A stretch of 64,000 bases of DNA from Azohydromonas sediminis (GCF_003574675.1 NZ_QOAZ01000013.1:1-64000), one strand, 5' to 3'. Shown: positions 26,077 to 35,124, numbered from the stretch's first letter. Notes: a model not told the origin generated them from the sequence alone. Program-made: numbers and translations.

Positions 26077-26095
26077 GCGGCGCGCGCCCGCGCGC

Positions 26096-26734
26096 TCAGC
26101 GTGCGAGCTCGCGCAGCGCCTGCGCGTAGGCGTCGGGCGTCTGCGTGCCCTGCAGCAGGTGCCGGCCGTCGATCACCACCGACGGCACGGCGCGGATGCC
26201 GGCCTGCTGCCAGGCCCGCTCGGCCGCGCGCACGTCGTCGGCATGCGCGTCGGACGCGATCACGGCGCGCGCGCCGTCGTCGTCGAGGCCGGCGTCGCGT
26301 GCGAGTTCGAGCAGCACGTCGGCGGCGCCGGGGTTGCGCCCGTCGCGGTGGTACGCGACGAGCAGCGCGTGCTTGAGCCGGCGCTGGACGTCGCCGCCCT
26401 GCAGCCCGGCGTGGTGCAGCAGCCGGTGCGCGTCGAACGTGTTCCACACGCGCAGCCGCTCGCCGAACGCGAAGCCGACCGCGGCGCCGCGCTCGCGCAG
26501 CGTTTCGCGCGACGCTGCGAGCTGCGCGTCGCTCAGGCCGTACTTCGCCTTCAGGTACGCGGCGGCGTCCTCGCCGTCGGGGCCGAGCCCCGGGTTCAGC
26601 TCGAACGGCTGGATGTGCAGCTCGACGTCGAAGCCGCCCGGCTGCGCGCGCAGCCGCTCGAGCGCGCGTTCGAGCGCGTTCAGGCCGATCGCGCACCACG
26701 GGCAGGCCACGTCGGAGACGAAGTCGATGCGCAT
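26096..26734 (-). CDS. DsbA/FrnE-family oxidoreductase
   Basis: 212 residues. Thioredoxin-fold protein with an N-terminal C-P-W-C centre (C11, C14, in SDVACPWCAIGLNAL) and an alpha-helical insertion. The cis-Pro region is GIRAVPSVVIDGRHLLQGTQ. It has no signal peptide, so it is a cytoplasmic FrnE-type dithiol oxidoreductase or chaperone. It is encoded convergent to the lactonase gene (20 bp between stops) and downstream of the two-domain kinase gene. Confidence 0.9.
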   Translation of the reverse strand: MRIDFVSDVACPWCAIGLNALERALERLRAQPGGFDVELHIQPFELNPGLGPDGEDAAAYLKAKYGLSDAQLAASRETLRERGAAVGFAFGERLRVWNTFDAHRLLHHAGLQGGDVQRRLKHALLVAYHRDGRNPGAADVLLELARDAGLDDDGARAVIASDAHADDVRAAERAWQQAGIRAVPSVVIDGRHLLQGTQTPDAYAQALRELAR

Positions 26735-26784
26735 CACGGTCGTCGCGGTGGCGGTGGGTGGGCGCCGATGGTAGAGCGCGCGTG

Positions 26785-28359
26785 TCAGCCGCGCCGCCAG
26801 CCGGCCACCAGCGCGTCGACGCGCGCGTCGACCTCGCCCGGTGTCGTGTCGGTGTCGAGCACGACGGCACCCTCGTCGGCGGCGAGCGGTTCGCGCACGC
26901 GCAGCTGCAGCGCGAGCACGTCGGCGGTCGCGTCCGACGCGTCGCGGTTGTCGGCGGCGCGGCGCGCGAGCCGCTCGCGCAGCACCGGCTCGGGCGCCGT
27001 GCACTCGACGGTCACGCAGTCGACGCCGAGCGTGCGCGCCAGCGCGCGCATCGCGTCGCGCTCGCGGCGGCGCAGGAACGCGGCGTCGACGACGACCGAG
27101 ATGCCGCCTTCGATCGCGTGCCGCGCGACGGCTTCGAGCCGCGCGTAGGTGCGCTCGGTCGCGCGCGCGTGGTACAGCGCCGCGGGGTCGGCGACGCGCG
27201 CGGTCGCGGTCAGGCCGTACAGCCGCTTGCGTTCGACGTCGGAGCGCACGCGCACCGCGCCGAGCGCCTCGACCAGCCGCTGCGCGACCGTGCTCTTGCC
27301 GCTGCCGCTGACGCCGCTGGTCAGCACCAGGCGCGGCGCCGGCGGGTGCGCGAGGTCGTGCGCGAGCGCGAGGCGCCGCTGCGCGGCAGCGTCGGCGGCG
27401 GTGCGCTCGGCGGGCGCCGCGTCCGGCTGCGCGGCGCGGATCGCCGCGACCTTGGCGCGCACCAGCGCGCGGTACGCGGCGAACCAGCGCAGCACGGGCA
27501 GCCCGTCGTGGTCGCCGGTGTGCTCGAGGTACTGGCTCAGGTAGCGCCACGCGAGCGCCGGCAGGCCGTGGTCGAGCAGGTCCATGAACGCGAACACGGC
27601 GTCGGCGAGCACGTCGACGTGGCGCAGCCGCGGGTCGAACTCGAGCGCGTCGAAAGGCACCGCCTGCCCGTCGAGCCACGCGATGTTGGCCAGGTGCAGG
27701 TCGCCATGGCCCTCGCGCACGCGGCCCTGCGCGCGGCGCCATGCCAGCGTCTCGGCGATGGCGTCGAAGCGTTCGCGCGTCCAGCGGTGCAGTGCGTCGA
27801 TGGCGGCCGCATCGGCGCGCAGCGTTGCCAGCGTGCGCAGGTTGTCGAGCGCGACGCGCAGCGCGACTTGCGGGTCCCCGTAGGCGGCCGGCGACGCCGG
27901 CAGCGCACCGTGGAACGCGGCCACCGTGGCCGCGAGGGCATCGATGTGCGCGCGCGTCAGTGCACCGGCGTCGGCGAGGCGGTCGAACGCGCTCGCGCTG
28001 TCGAAGCGGCGCATGCGCAGCGCCCACTCGATCGGCTCGCCGTCGCCGCCGAGCCGCGGCGCATCGACGGTGCCGGTCACCGGCTGCACGTCGACATACC
28101 ACGCGCTCGCGGTGCGGCGGTTCAGCCGCAGCTCCTCCTCGCAGAAGTGGCGCCGGCGCTCGAGCGTCGAGAAGTCGACGAAGTCGAGCGCGAGCGGCTT
28201 CTTCAGCTTCAGCGCCCAGGTGCGCGACAGCAGCACCGTCGACAGGTGGGTCTGCACGACCTCGACCGGCCCGTCGGCGTCGGGCCAGCCGCCGGCGCGG
28301 CACAGCGCCTGCACGAGGCGATGGTGGCGTTGCAGCGCGGTGTCGATCGCGTCGGCCAT
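26785..28359 (-). CDS. Phosphotransferase (APH-like) fused to P-loop kinase
   Basis: 524 residues in two parts. Residues 1-330 look like an aminoglycoside-phosphotransferase-type kinase: LKLKKPLALDFVDFSTLERR near the start and the catalytic loop GHGDLHLANI at about 216-225. Residues 340-524 are an adenylate-kinase-like P-loop domain with Walker [10 protein letters not shown] at about 347-355, followed by VRSDVERKRLYG. This two-domain family is widespread in Proteobacteria; its substrate is unknown, though small-molecule or sugar phosphorylation seems likely. ATG at 28359 is the family start. Confidence 0.85.
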   Translation of the reverse strand: MADAIDTALQRHHRLVQALCRAGGWPDADGPVEVVQTHLSTVLLSRTWALKLKKPLALDFVDFSTLERRRHFCEEELRLNRRTASAWYVDVQPVTGTVDAPRLGGDGEPIEWALRMRRFDSASAFDRLADAGALTRAHIDALAATVAAFHGALPASPAAYGDPQVALRVALDNLRTLATLRADAAAIDALHRWTRERFDAIAETLAWRRAQGRVREGHGDLHLANIAWLDGQAVPFDALEFDPRLRHVDVLADAVFAFMDLLDHGLPALAWRYLSQYLEHTGDHDGLPVLRWFAAYRALVRAKVAAIRAAQPDAAPAERTAADAAAQRRLALAHDLAHPPAPRLVLTSGVSGSGKSTVAQRLVEALGAVRVRSDVERKRLYGLTATARVADPAALYHARATERTYARLEAVARHAIEGGISVVVDAAFLRRRERDAMRALARTLGVDCVTVECTAPEPVLRERLARRAADNRDASDATADVLALQLRVREPLAADEGAVVLDTDTTPGEVDARVDALVAGWRRG

Positions 28360-28489
28360 GCGGCATTGTCGGCCCCGCCGGGGGCCTCCGACGGGTGACC
28401 GACCTGCGGGCGATTGAGTACGGCACCCGCGTCACCGACGATGGCGTCGAAGGGCCGGTGTGCGGGCCCACGATGACCGGGAGACTGGC

Positions 28490-28732
28490 ATGACCTCCAT
28501 CCGCTCGCTGTCCTCGCTCGTGCCGTGGCGCTGGTTCGCACGTGCGCGCCACGGGCGCCGCCGTCGGGGCGCCGCCTCGACGCGCGTGCAGGATGGCACG
28601 GCCGACGTCCTGCCGGCGCTGGCCGGCGACGACGACCTGCCGCGCGGCTGCGCCTGGTACCCGTCGAGCTTCGAACTCGTGCACGGCACCGACGTGCGCG
28701 AAGACGACGCGGCGGCGCTCGCGTGCGGGTGA
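28490..28732 (+). CDS. Small protein of unknown function
   Basis: 80 residues from the ATG at 28490, which has GGGAGA five bases upstream. The N-terminal half is basic and hydrophobic (PWRWFARARHGRRRR). The C-terminal half is acidic with LPRGCAWYPSSFELVHGTDV, a pattern (GC-W-xSS-x-EL-G) I associate with small conserved proteobacterial proteins. It has no clear operon partner and sits alone between convergent minus-strand genes. Function unknown. Confidence 0.6.
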   Translation: MTSIRSLSSLVPWRWFARARHGRRRRGAASTRVQDGTADVLPALAGDDDLPRGCAWYPSSFELVHGTDVREDDAAALACG

Positions 28733-28757
28733 GCGGCCGCGCCCGGCGGCGCGGGCC

Positions 28758-29642
28758 TCAGCGCGCCGTGGCGAGCAGCCAGCGTTCGAAGGTCTCGAGC
28801 GCCGGGCTCGCCGCCCCGTCGGGCACGACGAGCTCGTAGCGGCGGTCGCTGTCGAACGCGGCGGGCACCGGCTGCACGAGGCGGCCGCTGGCGAGCTCGT
28901 CGGCGACGAAGATGTCGGGCACCAGTGCGACGCCCAGGCCCTGCACCGCGGCCTCGATGCTCATCGAGAACAGCTCGTAGCGGGGGCCGCGCAGATCGCC
29001 GTCGACCTCGACGCCCGCCTGCGCGAACCAGCGCCGCCACGCGTCGGGGCGCGTCGTCTGCTGCAGCAGCGGCAGGCGGCCGAGCGCTTCGACGCTCAGC
29101 CGCTGGCCGCGCGGCACCACTGCCGGGCTGCACACCGGCACCAGCCGTTCGCCGATCAGCGGCACGCAGCGGCACCCGGCCCAGTGACCGTCGCCGGCGT
29201 GGATCGCCGCGTCGAGCCCGCTGCCGTCGAACAGGAACGGGCGCGTGCGCACGTGCAGGTTCAGCTGCAGCTGCGGCGCGGCGCGCGCGAGGTCGGGCAG
29301 CCGCGGCAGCAGCCAGCGCGTGGCGAACGTGGGCACCACGGCCAGCTCGATGACGCGGCGCTCTCCGCCATCGCCGGCGGCGACGTCGAGCGCGTCGGCC
29401 TCGAGCGCGGCCAGCCGCGCTGCGACGCGGCGCGCGTACCCGGCGCCGGCCGGCGTCAGCGCGACGCCGCGGCGCGTGCGCCGGAACAGCTTGACGCCCA
29501 GCGTGGCTTCGAGCGCGGCGATCTGGCGGCACACCGCACTTTGCGTCAGCGCGAGCTCCTCGGCGGCGAGCGTGAAGCTCTGGTGGCGGGCGGCCGCCTC
29601 GAAGGCGACGAGGGCGGTCGTGCTGGGCAGGCGGCGGCGCAT
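28758..29642 (-). CDS. LysR-family transcriptional regulator (GcvA-like)
   Basis: 294 residues. The winged HTH (1-65) reads LPSTTALVAFEAAARHQSFT then ALTQSAVCRQIAALE, typical of the GcvA/AmpR branch. The substrate-binding domain fills the rest. It is divergent from gcdH, and a T-N11-A box lies between the two, so it most likely controls glutarate/lysine degradation, as GcdR does in other Burkholderiales. AAGGAG precedes the ATG at 29642. Confidence 0.92.
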   Translation of the reverse strand: MRRRLPSTTALVAFEAAARHQSFTLAAEELALTQSAVCRQIAALEATLGVKLFRRTRRGVALTPAGAGYARRVAARLAALEADALDVAAGDGGERRVIELAVVPTFATRWLLPRLPDLARAAPQLQLNLHVRTRPFLFDGSGLDAAIHAGDGHWAGCRCVPLIGERLVPVCSPAVVPRGQRLSVEALGRLPLLQQTTRPDAWRRWFAQAGVEVDGDLRGPRYELFSMSIEAAVQGLGVALVPDIFVADELASGRLVQPVPAAFDSDRRYELVVPDGAASPALETFERWLLATAR

Positions 29643-29660
29643 CGCGGGCTCCTTGTCGAA

Positions 29661-29675
29661 GTGCGTTTCTTGCAC
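29661..29675. promoter_or_regulatory. LysR-type operator (T-N11-A)
   Basis: GTGC-GTTTCTT-GCAC is a perfect dyad holding the T-N11-A core of LysR regulators. It lies 19 bases from the regulator start and about 115 bases before gcdH. Confidence 0.6.
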
Positions 29676-29696
29676 TCGTCGATGCCGAATTCTCGT

Positions 29697-29726
29697 TTGC
29701 CCGCCGGAGCGCGGGCCGCTTAGCAT
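29697..29726 (+). promoter_or_regulatory. Candidate gcdH promoter
   Basis: TTGCCC at 29697-29702 and TAGCAT at 29721-29726 are spaced 18 bp and point toward gcdH. The LysR box lies about 20 bp upstream of the -35, a normal place for activation. Confidence 0.4.
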
Positions 29727-29789
29727 GTCGGCTGGTGCGTGTGCCGAGTGAAGGCGCCGCATTTCGATGACCCCGCACCGGAGACCGCG

Positions 29790-30965
29790 ATGGCCAAGCC
29801 CGCCTTCCACTGGGACGACCCGCTGCTGCTCGATGCGCAGCTGAGCGACGACGAGCGCGCGGTGCGCGACGCCGCGCACGCGTACTGTCAGGAGCGGCTG
29901 CTGCCGCGTGTCAAAGACGCCTTCCGCAGCGAGACGACCGACCCGGCGATCTTCCGCGAGATGGGCGAGCTCGGGCTGCTCGGGCCGACGATCCCCGAGG
30001 CCTACGGCGGCGCGGGCCTGAACTACGTCGCCTACGGCCTCATCGCGCGCGAGGTCGAGCGCGTCGACTCGGGCTACCGCTCGATGATGAGCGTGCAGTC
30101 GTCGCTCGTGATGGTGCCGATCCATGAGTTCGGCACCGAGGCGACGAAGCAGAAGTACCTGCCCAAGCTCGCGCGCGGCGAGTGGATCGGCTGCTTCGGC
30201 CTGACCGAGCCCAACGCCGGCTCGGACCCGGCGAGCATGACCACGCGCGCGCGCAAGGTCGACGGCGGCTGGCGCCTGACGGGGCAGAAGATGTGGATCA
30301 GCAACAGCCCGATCGCCGACGTGTTCGTCGTCTGGGCCAAGGACGACGACGGGCAGATCCGCGGCTTCGTGCTCGAGAAGGGGTGGAAGGGCCTGTCGGC
30401 ACCGGCGATCCACGGCAAGGTGGGGCTGCGCGCGAGCATCACCGGCGAGATCGTGATGGACGACGTGTTCTGCCCCGACGAGAACGCGTTCCCCGAGGTG
30501 CGCGGGCTGAAGGGCCCGTTCACGTGCCTGAACAGCGCGCGCTACGGCATCGCGTGGGGTGCGCTCGGCGCGGCCGAGTTCTGCTACGCCACCGCGCGCC
30601 AGTACGTGCTCGACCGCAAGCAGTTCGGCCGTCCGCTGGCGGCCAACCAGCTGGTGCAGAAGAAGCTCGCCGACATGGCCACCGAGATCGCGCTGGGGCT
30701 GCAGGGCTGCCTGGTGTTCGGGCGCATGAAGGACGCCGGCACGGCGTCGATCGAGGCGACGTCGCTGCTCAAGCGCAACAGCTGCGGCAAGGCGCTGGAG
30801 ATCGCGCGCACGGCGCGCGACATGCTCGGCGGCAACGGCATCAGCGACGAGTTCGGCATCGCGCGGCACCTGGTGAACCTGGAGGTCGTCAACACCTACG
30901 AGGGCACGCACGACATCCACGCGCTGATCCTCGGGCGCGCGATCACCGGGATCGCGGCGTTCTGA
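29790..30965 (+). CDS. gcdH: Glutaryl-CoA dehydrogenase
   Basis: 391 residues, acyl-CoA dehydrogenase fold. The blocks [19 protein letters not shown] and [13 protein letters not shown] (FAD/substrate) and the C-terminal [20 protein letters not shown] with the catalytic Glu are closely GcdH-like. It oxidises and decarboxylates glutaryl-CoA to crotonyl-CoA in lysine, tryptophan and glutarate breakdown, passing electrons to ETF. CGGAGA precedes the ATG at 29790; the frame is open to 29739. A CoA-transferase that could supply glutaryl-CoA follows. Confidence 0.96.
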   Translation: MAKPAFHWDDPLLLDAQLSDDERAVRDAAHAYCQERLLPRVKDAFRSETTDPAIFREMGELGLLGPTIPEAYGGAGLNYVAYGLIAREVERVDSGYRSMMSVQSSLVMVPIHEFGTEATKQKYLPKLARGEWIGCFGLTEPNAGSDPASMTTRARKVDGGWRLTGQKMWISNSPIADVFVVWAKDDDGQIRGFVLEKGWKGLSAPAIHGKVGLRASITGEIVMDDVFCPDENAFPEVRGLKGPFTCLNSARYGIAWGALGAAEFCYATARQYVLDRKQFGRPLAANQLVQKKLADMATEIALGLQGCLVFGRMKDAGTASIEATSLLKRNSCGKALEIARTARDMLGGNGISDEFGIARHLVNLEVVNTYEGTHDIHALILGRAITGIAAF

Positions 30966-30970
30966 TGGAC

Positions 30971-31050
30971 CACCCCCGCAGCGCCTTCGGCGCATCCCCC
31001 TCGAGGGGGCGCCGCCGGCGGACCGGCGAAGCCGGATCCGCGGCGGCCGC
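30971..31050 (+). repeat. Dispersed intergenic repeat, copy B (behind gcdH)
   Basis: This 80-bp element starts five bases after the gcdH stop. It matches copy A (16606-16682) almost throughout: CACCCCCG start, CCCCCTCGAGGGGG hairpin, CCGGCGAAGCCGG hairpin, GCGGCGGCCGC end. Both copies sit between two genes of one operon. Confidence 0.75.
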
Positions 31051-31079
31051 CTGACGCGTCGGCGCGGCGTCGCCCGAGG

Positions 31080-32294
31080 TTGACCGAGGTGAGCGAACCA
31101 TCCCCGACCGATCGCGCGCCACGCCCGCTGGCTGGCGTGCGCGTGCTCGACCTGTCGCGCGTGCTCGCGGGGCCGTGGTGCGGGCAGCTGCTGGCCGACT
31201 ACGGCGCCGACGTGATCAAGGTCGAGCGCCCCGGCGCCGGCGACGACACGCGCGCGTGGGGCCCGCCGTGGTGGCAGGCGCCCGACGGCGCGCGCACGGC
31301 GAGCTACTACCTCGCGGCCAACCGCGGCAAGCGCTCGGTCGCGGCCGACCTCGCGAGCGCCGACGGCCAGGCGCTCGTGCGCGCGCTCGCCGCCGAGGCC
31401 GACGTGCTGATCGAGAACTACAAGGTCGGCCAGCTCGCGAAGTACGGGCTCGACCATGCGACGCTCGCGGACCTGAACCCGCGCCTGATCTACTGCTCGA
31501 TCACCGGCTACGGCCAGGACGGGCCGTACGCGCAGCGCGCCGGCTACGACTTCGCGATTCAGGCGCAGGGCGGGCTGATGAGCATCACCGGCGAGCCCGG
31601 GCGCGAGCCGCAGAAGGTCGGGGTTGCCGTGGCGGACCTGATGACGGGGCTGTACGCCACCACCGCGATCCTTGCCGCGCTGCACGAGGCGAAGGCCACC
31701 GGCCGCGGGCGCCACATCGACGCCGCGCTGCTCGACGTGCAGGTCGCGATGCTCGCGAACCAGGCCAGCGGTTATCTCTGCAGCGGCCGCGTGCCGCAGC
31801 GCCAGGGCAACGCGCACCCGAGCATCGTGCCGTACCAGGTGTTCGAAAGTGCCGACGGCCACGTCGTGCTCGCGGTCGGCAACGACGGCCAGTTCGAGCG
31901 CTTCTGTGCCGTGGCCGGCTGCGCCGAGCTCGCCGCCGATTCCCGCTACGCGACCAACACCGAGCGCGTGCGCCACCGCGACGAACTCGTGCCGCGCCTG
32001 CAGCAGGTGATGCGCCAGCGCACGACGGCGGCGTGGGTCGAGGCGCTCGAAGCGGCGGCGGTGCCGTGCGCGCCGATCCTCGACATCGGCCAGGTGTTCG
32101 CCGACCCGCACGTCGTCGCGCGCGGCATCGCGCGCGCGGCGGATGGCGCGGTGCCGCCGGCCGTGCTGAGCCCGATGCGCTTCGACGGCCGGCGCGCCGC
32201 CGCCGAGCGGCCCGCGCCGGGGCTCGACGCCGACGGCGACGCGATCCGCGCCGCGCTCGCGCGCGACGGTCGCTGGCCCGGCACCGACGACTGA
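31080..32294 (+). CDS. CaiB/BaiF-family CoA-transferase, probably succinyl-CoA:glutarate
   Basis: About 404 residues, class III CoA-transferase. Blocks: LAGVRVLDLSRVLAGPWCGQ, ADYGADVIKVERPGAGDDTR, NRGKRSVAADL and the catalytic-Asp region VAVADLMTGLYA. Following gcdH and its LysR regulator, it probably makes glutaryl-CoA from glutarate using succinyl-CoA. The start is either TTG at 31080 or GTG at 31089; neither has an ideal ribosome binding site. Substrate is inferred from context. Confidence 0.88.
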   Translation: MTEVSEPSPTDRAPRPLAGVRVLDLSRVLAGPWCGQLLADYGADVIKVERPGAGDDTRAWGPPWWQAPDGARTASYYLAANRGKRSVAADLASADGQALVRALAAEADVLIENYKVGQLAKYGLDHATLADLNPRLIYCSITGYGQDGPYAQRAGYDFAIQAQGGLMSITGEPGREPQKVGVAVADLMTGLYATTAILAALHEAKATGRGRHIDAALLDVQVAMLANQASGYLCSGRVPQRQGNAHPSIVPYQVFESADGHVVLAVGNDGQFERFCAVAGCAELAADSRYATNTERVRHRDELVPRLQQVMRQRTTAAWVEALEAAAVPCAPILDIGQVFADPHVVARGIARAADGAVPPAVLSPMRFDGRRAAAERPAPGLDADGDAIRAALARDGRWPGTDD

Positions 32295-32313
32295 GGTCGC
32301 GCGAGGCGCCGCG

Positions 32314-33336
32314 TCAGCGCCGCCGCGCGTCGGCCGGCAGCGCCGCGACGACGCATTGCGCCAGCGCACGGCCCGAGCGCCACGCGCGCTCGACGCTCGA
32401 GGCGCCCGGGTCGGCGCACCACGCGTCGCCGCAGGCGCCGAGCGCGCGCTCGGCATCCCAGCCGCACGGCGCGGCCACCGGCTGCGGCACCTCGGCGTAG
32501 CGCCAGCGGTGCGCGACGGCGTGCACCGGCGTGCCCAGCGCGCGCACCGAGCGGCGGGCGAGGTCGTCGAGCAGGTGGCGGACGACCTCGGCCGCGTCGA
32601 GTTCCAGGTTGTGCGCGCTCCAGTACGGCGTGGCCGTCAGCACCCAGCGCTGCGCGCCGGACGCGTCGCGCGACGGCTTGCCGTTCTCGAGCCGTACGCA
32701 GGCCAGCGGGCCCAGCGGCGCGGTGCTGTCGGGGCGGTGGCACAGCGGGCCGAGCAGCGGGCGCTCGAGCACCGGCGCGCCGGCGTTCCACGCCGCCATC
32801 ACGGCCCAGCAGGCTTCGCTGTGCACGCCGCTCAGCACCTGCGCCAGCGCCGGCGAGCCTGCCAGCAGCGGCACGGCCTGCTCGGCCGGCGTCGCGACGA
32901 CGACGGCGTCGAACGCGCCGTCGCCGAGCACGCGGCGCTCGGCGTCGAGCACGTGCCAGCGCCCGCCGTCGCGCCCGATCGCCGCGACGCGCACGCCCTG
33001 GCGCACGTCGAGCGTCGCCGCGAGCGCGCGCGGCAGCGCGTTCATCGTCGGCACGCCCATCCACGCGCCGGGCAGCACGGGATCGGGCGCGACGACGCCG
33101 GCGGCGGCCCAGCGCGCGACTTCGGCGCCGAAGCCCTCGTCGTGGCCGTCGGCGCGCACCGCGAACGACGCGGCGCCGTGGTCGAACGTGCCGACGTCGG
33201 TCGCGCGCGTGGCCAGACGGCCGCCGGGCTGGCGGCCCTTGTCGAACAGCGTCACGGCCAGGCCCGCGTCGCGCAGCCGCGCGCCGCAGGCCAGGCCCGC
33301 GATGCCGGCACCGACGACGGCCACGCGCGGGCTCAT
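32314..33336 (-). CDS. Renalase-like FAD-dependent oxidoreductase
   Basis: About 340 residues. It starts VAVVGAGIAGLACGARLR, a Rossmann FAD-binding motif, followed by GRQPGGRLATR and FDHGAASFAVRA as in renalase-type NAD(P)/FAD amine oxidases. The C-terminal YAEVPQPVAAPCGWD and CADPGASSVERAWRSG complete the FAD site. The ATG at 33336 overlaps the upstream NTF2-like gene by four bases. It is the last of the nine-gene minus-strand operon. Substrate unknown. Confidence 0.8.
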   Translation of the reverse strand: MSPRVAVVGAGIAGLACGARLRDAGLAVTLFDKGRQPGGRLATRATDVGTFDHGAASFAVRADGHDEGFGAEVARWAAAGVVAPDPVLPGAWMGVPTMNALPRALAATLDVRQGVRVAAIGRDGGRWHVLDAERRVLGDGAFDAVVVATPAEQAVPLLAGSPALAQVLSGVHSEACWAVMAAWNAGAPVLERPLLGPLCHRPDSTAPLGPLACVRLENGKPSRDASGAQRWVLTATPYWSAHNLELDAAEVVRHLLDDLARRSVRALGTPVHAVAHRWRYAEVPQPVAAPCGWDAERALGACGDAWCADPGASSVERAWRSGRALAQCVVAALPADARRR

Positions 33337-33770
33337 GACCGCGCGCGCCGCTTGAGCCAGCGCATCAGCGCGCCGATGCCCGGCAGCTTCTCGTACAGCT
33401 CCTCGGCCGCGTCCCAGTAGTCGCGGTGCTCGGCGATGCGCCCGTCGGCGGCCAGCTTCAGGTGCGAGCCGCCGTGGATGCACTGCTCGCCCTGCGCGAA
33501 GCGCTTCATGCGGAACAGGAAGTCCCAGGTCAGGAAGCACTGGTCGCCGTCGACGACGATGTCGCGCACGACGAAGCGCGGCGCGTCGAGCGCGGCGAAC
33601 ATGTGCGCGAAGACGCCCGCGATCGCGTCGACGCCGCGCACGTCGTGGAACGGGTCCTTGAAGCGTGCGCCGTCGGCGTAGAGCTCGGCCAGCCGAGGCA
33701 GGTCCGACGGCGCGAGCGCCTCGAAGCGTGCCACCAGGCGCGCGACGCGCGCATCGGCGTGGCGGCTCAC
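33333..33770 (-). CDS. NTF2-like (SnoaL-type) small protein
   Basis: 145 residues of the NTF2 fold. The blocks LAELYADGARFKDPFHDVRG, FVVRDIVVDGDQCFLTWDFL and HRDYWDAAEELYEKLPGIGA are typical. Such proteins are small isomerases, cyclases or binding proteins. It overlaps both neighbours by four bases, so translation is coupled. Homologues occur in the ChrR/sigma-E (singlet-oxygen) type operons of many proteobacteria beside the SDR and amine-oxidase genes. Confidence 0.82.
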   Translation of the reverse strand: MSRHADARVARLVARFEALAPSDLPRLAELYADGARFKDPFHDVRGVDAIAGVFAHMFAALDAPRFVVRDIVVDGDQCFLTWDFLFRMKRFAQGEQCIHGGSHLKLAADGRIAEHRDYWDAAEELYEKLPGIGALMRWLKRRARS

Positions 33771-34552
33771 AGCCCGGTGGCGCGGCGGATCGCCGCGAAG
33801 TACAGCCCGTCGCTGAGCACGCTCAGCGCCTTGAGCGCGTGCGTGAAGCGCTTCGGGAAGTGGATCTCGAAGCGGCCCTTCTGCCAGCCGGCGACGATCT
33901 GGCGCGCGGCCTCGTCGGAGCCGATCAGCGCCGGCATGCGGAACTCGTTCTGCGCCGTCAGCGGCGTGTCGACGAAGCCCGGGTTGATCACCGAGACGCC
34001 GACGCCCAGCGGGTGCAGGTCGAGGTACAGCGTCTCGGCGAGGTTGATCAGCGCGGCCTTCGTCGGCCCGTACGCGAGCGACTTCGGCAGCCCGCGGTAG
34101 CCGGCCACGCTCGACACCAGGCTCAGGTGCGCGGGCTGGCCGGCCCCGGCCTGGCGGATCAGCTGCGGCAGCACGGCATCGAGCAGGTGCAGCGCACCGA
34201 CGTAGTTGACCTGCTGGTGGCGCAGCGCGTCGTCGAGGTCGAACGCGGTCGCGCGCATCGGCTTGTAGTGGCCGGCGCAGTACATCGCGAGGTCGATGCG
34301 CCCGTGCTGTTCGACGATGCGCGCGGCGACCGTGCGCATCGCGTCGCGGTCGGTCGCGTCGAGCGCGATGGCCAGGCTGCCCGCGTGCTGCGCGGCGAAC
34401 GCGTCGAGCGCCGCGGCGTTGCGCGCCGAGACGACGACGCGCGCGCCGAGCGCGTCCAGGTGCGCGGCGGTGGCGCGGCCGATGCCCGACGACGCGCCGA
34501 CGAGCCAGACGACCTGGCGCGTCCAGTCGGTGATCGGCGGGTTCAGCGGCAT
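33767..34552 (-). CDS. Short-chain dehydrogenase/reductase
   Basis: About 261 residues from the ATG at 34552; a TTG at 34567 would add five. The NAD(P)-binding VGASSGIGRATA, the active-site Ser in LSLVSSVAGYRG and Y-x-x-x-K in LAYGPTKAAL are all present. INPGFVDTPLTAQNEFRMPA follows, and the C-terminal FPKRFTHALKALSVL suggests membrane association. Likely a lipid or fatty-acid reductase inferred from the operon. Confidence 0.88.
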   Translation of the reverse strand: MPLNPPITDWTRQVVWLVGASSGIGRATAAHLDALGARVVVSARNAAALDAFAAQHAGSLAIALDATDRDAMRTVAARIVEQHGRIDLAMYCAGHYKPMRATAFDLDDALRHQQVNYVGALHLLDAVLPQLIRQAGAGQPAHLSLVSSVAGYRGLPKSLAYGPTKAALINLAETLYLDLHPLGVGVSVINPGFVDTPLTAQNEFRMPALIGSDEAARQIVAGWQKGRFEIHFPKRFTHALKALSVLSDGLYFAAIRRATGL

Positions 34553-34587
34553 CGCGGCGTCTCGCAATCGGTCACGTCAGGTGCCGG

Positions 34588-35124
34588 TCAGCGCTTGCTG
34601 AACGCGAGCGTGACTTCGCCCAGCGTGATGCCGAACTTGCTCATCACGGCCTTGTTGAGCATCACGCGCTCGTCGACGAGGTACATCCAGTCGTCGAACT
34701 GCACGTGGTAGACCTTGCCGTCGACCGGCAGCGCGAGCGTGTAGCGCCAGTTGAACGCGTTGCCGGCGGCCTGACCGCTGGCTTCGCCGATCACGTCGTC
34801 GGCGGTGCCGGTGTAGCGGCCGTCGGGCCACTTCTTGAGCCGCCAGACGCGGCGCTGCGTCTCGCCGTCGCTGTAGGTGAAGTACTCGTCGAGCACGCCG
34901 TCGTCGCCGTTCCAGTGGCACTTCATCAGCACCGTGAAGCGGCGCACGACCCTGCCGCTGCGGTCGGTGAAGATGCCGTGCGCGACGACGTCGCCGTTGA
35001 AGTACTCGCGCAGGTCCAGCAGCGGCCGCTCGGCGGCGTAGTCGGCCGGCTTCGGGCCGGCGCAGCCGGCCAGCGCGAGCGCGGCGGTGCCGGCGGCAGC
35101 GCCGAGCCACAGTCGTCGGTTCAT
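34588..35124 (-). CDS. DUF3833 lipoprotein
   Basis: 178 residues. Lipobox L-A-G-C with Cys at 21, then the DUF3833 features LREYFNGDVVAHGIFTDRSG, GRYTGTADDVIGEASGQAAG and NAFNWRYTLALPVDG. It is an outer-membrane lipoprotein of unknown role, regularly found with cyclopropane-synthase-like and DUF1365 genes. Overlaps the MFS gene by four bases. Confidence 0.88.
   Translation of the reverse strand: MNRRLWLGAAAGTAALALAGCAGPKPADYAAERPLLDLREYFNGDVVAHGIFTDRSGRVVRRFTVLMKCHWNGDDGVLDEYFTYSDGETQRRVWRLKKWPDGRYTGTADDVIGEASGQAAGNAFNWRYTLALPVDGKVYHVQFDDWMYLVDERVMLNKAVMSKFGITLGEVTLAFSKR

Noticed and set aside
30090-32456. Very long minus-strand frame through gcdH and the CoA-transferase region, upstream of the LysR gene
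   Set aside because: Only its 3' part (28758-29642) is the LysR gene; the remainder is antisense to well-supported genes.
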